From: Gnetum montanum
Taxonomy: Eukaryota; Streptophyta; Gnetopsida; Gnetales; Gnetaceae
Direction of reading: 5' to 3'
Length of the DNA stretch: 64,000 nucleotides
Assembly (NCBI GenBank): GCA_015680685.1
Contig: MNCI01000596.1
Location: 750,612-814,611 of the forward strand
Under the pieces are notes generated by a model. The model worked only from the letters and a program-made list of their open reading frames with translations. It made no database searches and had not been told where the DNA came from. Below, piece by piece: positions 58,361 to 64,000 of the stretch (within the stretch, counting starts at the first letter, position 1; every line of letters starts with the position of its first letter). The position numbers were made by a program, and so were the translations under genes.

Positions 58361-59061
58361 GGCTGGGGATCACAAATTTCGAGGATGAGTGTGCGATGGG
58401 GCAGCAGCGGCTGGTCAACCGGCTCACTCGTGCTCGGGGGGAGTGTAGTTAGTGGTCCCGTATCATTCACTGAAAGTACAAGCTCTGGCTGTCTGGATCG
58501 CATGGTTCGAGGCCTTGGCTGTCAATCTGTCGGCACGTGCGGCGGATGTTGAGTATGAACTGGATCCACCTCGAGCTGCGTGACATCTTGACCCATAAAT
58601 TTCCCCCTGAGGATGGTTGGCTAGCGGTCTGGCATGGGCGGCTCCTCGAGAAAGTCAAAATCTTTCTCTGGATGCTCAGATCTACCGCGCTCCCCGTGCG
58701 TGTGTTTCTGCAGCAACGCAACATCCTGCAGGACCCCATGTGTCCGCGCTGTGGCCGTGGCCCCGAGACCCTCAACCACTTCATCTATGACTGCCCCTGC
58801 ATGCTTGCCACTTGGCGCGCATGCAGAAGGCCCCACATGTGGCATTTTGATGGCGACTCCTGGTCAACGCTGTTGTTGTGGCACGCATGGAAGGTGCAGA
58901 ATCGCATAGTCTTTGCACAGGAGGCTACCCCCCAGCAACTTATCCAGTGGACCTGCAGAGCGTGGCGTAAGATTGCGGACGCTATGGAGAAGACGCCGAC
59001 GTACGAGCCTAACTGCGTCGCCTACCAGGCCGAGGAGGAGCTGTGGCGGATGGTCTGTCAG
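58361..59061 (+). pseudogene. LINE ORF2, zinc-binding (zf-RVT) domain
   Basis: After a 1-base shift at about 58362: GLGITNFEDECAMGQQRLVN, then WHGRLLEKVKIFLWMLRSTA, LPVRVFLQQRNI and CPRCGRGPETLNHFIYDCPC with its Cys/His ligands. LLWHAWKVQNRIVFAQE follows. This is the RT zinc-binding domain common in plant LINE ORF2. Open without a stop from 58537 to 59061. Confidence 0.75.
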
Positions 59062-60326
59062 TGAGGTTGGGCCGCCCTGCTGTAGAGGCTGGTCGGGGAC
59101 CCTGAGCTTCCTGACAACTCCTTCTTTACTAACTGGCATGGAGATCAGACCTACTTCCAGGGCCAAGAAATTTGCCTGATGGAGGCCACCTTGGCCAACT
59201 ACCTGGGGGTCCTGGCTGCTGGGGAGGTCATCCTGCTAACCTCCCGTGGCTTCCATAACTCTGCGACCTTTTTTGAGGGGTCTTCCCCGAGAACGTAGAG
59301 CCGTCAGGTCCCTCGGACCTCCCTCCCACGCCTCTGGGCTCACGCTGCCGCCTTGGTGAAACGCTTTTTTGTCTAGTCGGGAAATGTCTCCAAACTCCAG
59401 GGGTTGCATTTTACTTTCCTGAGGTGCTTGAAGGATGGCACCCCGGTTAACATGCCACGTTTCTTCCTTGAGGCCCTCCGCCTTCAGCGGCGCGGTTGCC
59501 ACTCGGGGCTTATTTTAGCTCTGTGGCGGGGGGCAGGGGGGCAGGGGGAGCCGGGCCCGTCCTTTGCCCCCGCTGGGGGTCGTCTTGCTGATACCCCTTG
59601 CTTTCCCTACTTCCTCCACCTCGCCCACTCAACGGCGGTGGGCTGCTTTCAACCTTACCTGGGGACGCTGCTCCTGCTGCAATCCTGTCCCCTCGCCTGA
59701 CCCCCTAGCGCCCGCCCCCCGAATTGGGAGGTGCAGCTTCAACAGGCGGTCGCTGCGCCTCAGGAGGCCGAGTGACAGGCTTCGGAGATTCGGTGGACCG
59801 AGACCCTAGCCCAATGGTGTGCTGACCACGAAGCCTAGCTTCAGGAATAAGCACAACAGCTGAAGAGGCAGCATACGCTCACGATGGAGACCCTGCGGGC
59901 CTAGCTCACGGATGAGCTCTAGGCCTGAATCAGGGAGGAGTTGCGTCAGGAGGAGGTGGCGGCCCAGGAGGAACAGGAACGCCTGCAGGAGGAAGAAGAG
60001 CAACAGCAACGGCAACTCGATCGGGCACATCAGCACAGCGCCCGCCAGTGGCTCAGGGGGGGGGGCGCTGCCCGTATAGCATTTTAGGCATTAGCTGTGA
60101 GAGCTCCTGGGGGAGCTCAGATGACACATCCGGCGCACGTCCACTAGATTCCACCCTGATGCAGGGGATTCTCCGGCGGACCGGAGCAGGCGCGAGGCTC
60201 TTATGCAGGGCTCCCAGCAAGCCGCTAACTTCGTGGACACCGAGGAGCATCGCGCCACCTTGGACCTACTTCATGAGTTGGAGCGGCCTCAGTGCGCCTA
60301 TCGCCAGCTGCCAACCCTCCCCTAGC
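59062..60326 (+). pseudogene. LINE ORF2, C-terminal extension with coiled coil
   Basis: It follows the zinc domain in the same frame. The text goes through EICLMEATLANYLGVLAAGE, FTFLRCLKDGTPVNMPRFFL and RGCHSGLILALWRG, then a strong Gln/Glu/Leu coiled coil at about 59725-60050. After a long G run near 60058 it shifts frame, reading EEHRATLDLLHELERPQCAY up to a TAG at about 60325. Stops at 59062 and 59698 are TGA; those at 59083, 59296, 59374 and 59836 are TAG; that at 59848 is TAA. No RNase H is recognised. The middle part loosely recalls plant retroelement gag-like/plant transposon proteins, but I cannot assign it. Confidence 0.55.
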
Positions 60327-60637
60327 TCCCCCCCCCAGCCCAGTTTTTGGTGCTGTCGTCTTGTCTGTCTGTTGGGGTTGCGCCCCCCCTTCTCCCCCTT
60401 TCTCATTTGTGTTTGGGGTGCACCCCCCCTTTTTTGTTGGGGTTTTTAAGGTTTTGAGGTCCGTATGTTTCTGTGGTTCGGTGGCTCAGCTTGGTGTCCT
60501 CTGAGTTTGATCTTTTGCGGGATTCCGGGGCCCCCCCCCTTCGGGGTGGGCCACCCCTGGTCCCCCCCCGCTTGTACTTGTATACTCGTGTACCATACTT
60601 TCAGTAATACAATCCCAAAAATTCTCTCAAAAAAAAA
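60327..60637 (+). other. LINE 3' untranslated region and short poly(A)
   Basis: C-rich and T-rich text with a GGCCCCCCCC...GGGGTGGGCC hairpin near 60530-60555. It ends in nine A (60629-60637) followed by gag text (ctcttacctcattacc). Confidence 0.6.
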
Positions 60638-62519
60638 CTCTTACCTCATTACCTTCTGCTCTGAGTGCTTATTGGTACAAGCTTGGCCCTATAATATAAT
60701 GCATATCTTCCCTATGTTGCAAACTAGAAAATTTTTAGACTAGAACTATGCTATACCTAGAGGCTCTATTACCTCTCTAGAAAACCTGATTTCATAATTT
60801 GTTAATGATTTCAAGTACAAAATGAGGCCTGACACTAGATTATACCAACTAATGATAATCAAATAGGGGCCTCTTGAACTTATCCAAAAATTCATGCAAA
60901 GATGGAATACTACCCTCAAAAAAAATTCCTGAGCCCATCTCTAAGACATATTTTTTAGTTATTTTCAAGAGGATGGTTAATGGTTTTGTCAAATCCAAGC
61001 TATATTACCTAGACCTATGCTTACTTAGCCAATTCTTTTCCCAAACAAAGAACATATAGGATGCTATGGAAGCAAGTAATGACCTAGCATATATAACATA
61101 TAAAATTTAGCACATAATAAAATCTATGGACAAGTGAAAATAGAACTGTGTAGCCATGGCCACCATGTCCAAAGATACAAAAACAAAACAAGGGCCAAAG
61201 ATGACCCAATGAAATGCCCGTACCATGACCACTAAAACTTCAACATTGAGTTCTTGTACATCTAATCATCATAGAACTAACTTTGAAATACATAATTAGT
61301 CCAAGTACATGAAGTTTTCCATGAAATTATCTATGCTTCTTGACTAGTTACTCAAGAGTGATCATATTCAATGTAAAAAAATGACTAAAAATACCCATAA
61401 AAGGCATGACCATTTATGTGAGATCACTAAAGATACCACTATGAACACCAAGGATAATCCACTTCTACCTAAATACTTTAAAATAGACTAGTTTTTCCAT
61501 TACCAATGGCTTCTAGGGCATGACATAGATTTTATCTGTGTTAAAGGATAATTTGTAGAGGATGATAGATAATGGTAGATTTATACCAACCATATCAAAT
61601 CTAGTAAGGCCTTAGAACCAAAGCATGCAGGTTTACAAGGACCTATTAAACACTAATAACAATCCTTATATGATAGTTACCTTTAACATTAGCAACAATT
61701 CTCAACATACTAGAGATCCATTTGTCATTCGAGTACCTCCTCATGATGAAAGGACTTCAACTTTAGTGAGTTTAAGAACTCCTTTTTTCATAAGGGTACC
61801 ATCATATGTGCCTCCCAAAGAGCCATTTGTGATTAGAGTACCCCCTCACACCATAATTAATCCTACAATCCAAATTGACCAACATCCTCCCATAGTAGTC
61901 AATGCAATAACTTCTATGCAATAAGATAACAAAATATCACCAATAAAACAATGCAAGAAGCCAGCTCCTAAGCCTAAGGTTATGGATAGTAAACACAAAG
62001 TTCTAGTAATATGTGGATTTTCCAAAGCCTACACCTATTTCAACCATTACCATTAGCTCTAATGCTAAAACAACTTTGACAAGTCAACTTAGGACAGATG
62101 ACAAACAACAAGAAAAAGGAAAGGAGCCAAAGCCACAAATACTAAAGCATGAGTGTAAAATTCTAGGAAAATGGAGAAAGCTAAGGGTAATAAGAATGAA
62201 AAAATAAAAAATAGTAACAAAGACTTCCACATGGCCATGGAATAAGTGAAGCTTTCACTTAAACAAAAGAACACTTCTCTAAGCTTATATGACCTAGTGA
62301 TGATCTCTCCTGCTCATTGTAAGGTCGTAGTTAAGATGTTGTGCTTTATTCCTGTCAGTGAAGACATTCTAGTCAACGAAGAGTCCATTCATGTATTAAT
62401 GGTACCACATTCTCCTAGGGAAGAAACAATGTTAGCTACCATAGTGTTTGATGATAGTGAGGTAAAGATCAGTTCACAAAGCAATGAACTATCAAAAGAT
62501 CCTCTCTTTATACTGTAAA
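60638..62519 (+). pseudogene. gag: Gag, second part, of the second Tat-like element
   Basis: SYLITFCSECLL and the following capsid text match 3430-3960 and 7689-8840 of the first element, here without the 4125-7683 insertion. A remnant NFEIHN...YMKFSMKLSMLL fits KYAIYPLKPYELL across the insertion point. An EPFVIRVPP-type Pro-rich region at 61710-61860 and a Lys-rich linker at 62100-62215 follow. Many stops. Confidence 0.65.
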
Positions 62520-62913
62520 GATTGGCCAATACAAGGTACACTAAGTACACATTGATGATGAAGTGGGAACAAATGTTGTACCATTTTCTATCATGAAACA
62601 TCTAGGATTGGTAGAACATATACAAAGCACTTCCATTTTTTCTCCTCACTCCTTTAATGAATCATGGGTAGTGGTGAAAGGATCCATTTCCTTAGACTTC
62701 ATTGCTAGGGAATAATTCCCCATGCCTATTGACTTCTTAGTGGTGGAAGAAATACCATGATTCAATCTAATCTTGGGAAGACCCTCGTTAGCCAAATTAC
62801 AAGAAGTCTCTTATCCTATATATGAAGAAATTCATCTACTTTATGAGGGAGATGAAAGTATAATTCATGGGAATAGTGCTAATACTTTATCAGTAAACAA
62901 TGTTAACATGGAG
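62520..62913 (+). pseudogene. Protease of the second Tat-like element
   Basis: IDDEVGTNVVPFSIMKHLGL, VVKGSISLDFIA and NLILGRPSLAKLQ give the retropepsin pattern. The active site reads DDE where D(T/S)G is expected. It aligns throughout with 8842-9236. Confidence 0.65.
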
Positions 62914-64000
62914 TAAGGATCTAAGGTAGAGTTTCAATAAAAAACTCTTTCCATCAAAAACAAAGTCAAGAGGAACAACAATGCGAACCAAGCCAAGAAC
63001 AAAAATAATAAGGCCATAAATTAAGAGTGGGAAGAGATCCCATTTAATGTTGTAAGATAAGGGAATGTGGAGTACAAAATTATGCAACAAAGACCTTACA
63101 CTTTCACTAATCTTTTAAAGATTAGAAAAAAGTTGCACAATTAAGTATCTTGCGTAAGCGCTCAATCATGTATCATTGAATGTAGCCTTTCATTTTGTAG
63201 CATAGTTTTTAACTTTTTTTTTTACATATTTTTAGGTTAGCTTACATTAATCTAAATATTTTCGCCTTATTATGCCTTAGTTATTGCTTTACTTCCTAAC
63301 CTTTGCTTTACATTTTTATGTCAAGTTTATAATTTTTGTCCTTTTCCATTACTTTACATTTTCACATAAAACTATAAAATTCCATAAAAATCATGAAAAA
63401 TGTAACTCCATAAAAACTCTAAATCATAAAAAAATAAAAATAAAACAAGATTCTTTAAATTAAAACTAAAACAATAACCATAGTCACACTATGTGACAAC
63501 AAAAAATAATAATCATGCCATAGCCATAGTTGCATTGTGCAACAATCAAAACCAAAAATAATACATAGTATTTATTGGGCTATGATAGCCAAAATAAACA
63601 ACTATAACACTATAGCCTAAAAAAAATGTATCATGTCTAAAAATAACCATCATGATCTACATCATCGCTAATGTTATTGCCATTACTTGAAACCTATAAA
63701 CAACAAAAATATAAACAATTTGTAACCATCATAACCAAAAGCATAACTCTAAAACCATAAAAACTAAAAAATAATAAAGATAAAATATAACATAAAAAAT
63801 TTAAATGTTTTACACAAACCTTTGGGGATTCTAGAGCAATATCTTATGTGGCAAAGTTCTGAAGACTAGTCTCTATCCCATGAAGAATTTATCCTTCATT
63901 CAAATTAGCCTAATTGATTTCTCCTAAGTCTACTCCTTCTAGAACCTTTCTCCTATTTATGTTTATCCACCTGGAAGGCTCTCAGGATAAGGTGGTTATA
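62914..64000 (+). other. Post-protease linker and A-rich spacer (second Tat-like element)
   Basis: The readable frame closes at FTNLLKIRKKLH near 63140, like NLSKIRKILH at 9424-9460. The rest is AT-rich with many ataaaa runs and no gene, up to the window end. Confidence 0.4.

Larger units (their letters stand above)
54220..60637 (+). mobile_element. LINE (L1-like, GC-rich) inserted in gag
   Basis: A non-LTR element with ORF1 (DUF4283-like and zinc knuckle), endonuclease, RT, a zinc-binding domain, a C-terminal extension, a 3' untranslated region and nine A at 60629-60637. Base composition changes sharply at both ends, and CpG is frequent inside but rare outside. The flanking gag pieces join across it by comparison with 3400-3440. 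No clear target duplication is found. It begins within about 15 bases of the first ORF1 codons, so the 5' end may be truncated. Confidence 0.8.

Noticed and set aside
56563-59166. Several antisense frames of 80-180 codons in the LINE
   Set aside because: GC-rich DNA with few stops; the plus strand has RT, endonuclease and zinc motifs in order.
1-64000. Possibility that the window is bacterial or organellar with operons
   Set aside because: No operon-like gene runs or Shine-Dalgarno sites; plant LTR elements, splice-site pairs and a plant-type LINE are present.

Overview
The window looks like intergenic DNA of a large plant nuclear genome, most likely a gymnosperm (inference). It is AT-rich, it holds almost nothing but nested and decayed retroelements, and one of them is an endogenous caulimovirid-like pararetrovirus. 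I see no gene that is clearly intact and typical of its host. Almost every coding region is a pseudogene with in-frame TAG, TAA and TGA stops and small frameshifts.

Layout. (1) 1-9470: a Ty3/Gypsy Tat-like element, with LTR, primer site, gag and protease. Its gag is split at a precise point by a 3,559-bp insertion (4125-7683, 5-bp target duplication ccttt). That insertion looks like one long LTR and carries pieces of three host genes: UTP14, a class II histone deacetylase, and mitochondrial ribosomal protein L23. (2) About 9800-23250, minus strand: a large element (here called D) with an intron-rich reading frame of unknown function, split by a pararetrovirus copy (16650-22250). (3) 23760-29873: Tat-type RT, RNase H, second RNase H and integrase, a 29-bp minisatellite, and an LTR matching the start of the window. 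(4) 29874-39083, plus strand: a second copy of D (D') in inverted orientation, with the same reading frame and splice sites. It is split by a SIRE-like Copia remnant (34108 to about 38010) and cut at 39083 by another LTR. (5) 39084-43160: that LTR and a Gypsy RNase H/integrase remnant. (6) About 44000-49150: an Athila-like Gypsy element from gag to integrase. (7) 50313 to about 51200: an LTR on the minus strand related to the one at 39084. (8) About 51400-64000: a second Tat-like element (LTR end, primer site, gag, protease). Its gag is split by a GC-rich 6.4-kb LINE (about 54220-60637).

Three things stand out. First, four LTR promoters each have a TATA box preceded by an array of short, mostly palindromic motifs. 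The motif differs in each LTR (CAAGTG, AGACATCT, ATCGAT, GCGATATCGC), even between the two LTRs that share downstream sequence. Second, element D carries a conserved multi-exon gene of unknown function in two inverted copies. Third, the LINE has a long in-frame C-terminal extension with a coiled coil, and its stops look like deaminated CAG, CAA, CGA and TGG codons. These are sequence-level observations. Lineage names and gene identities come from motif recognition without database searches.
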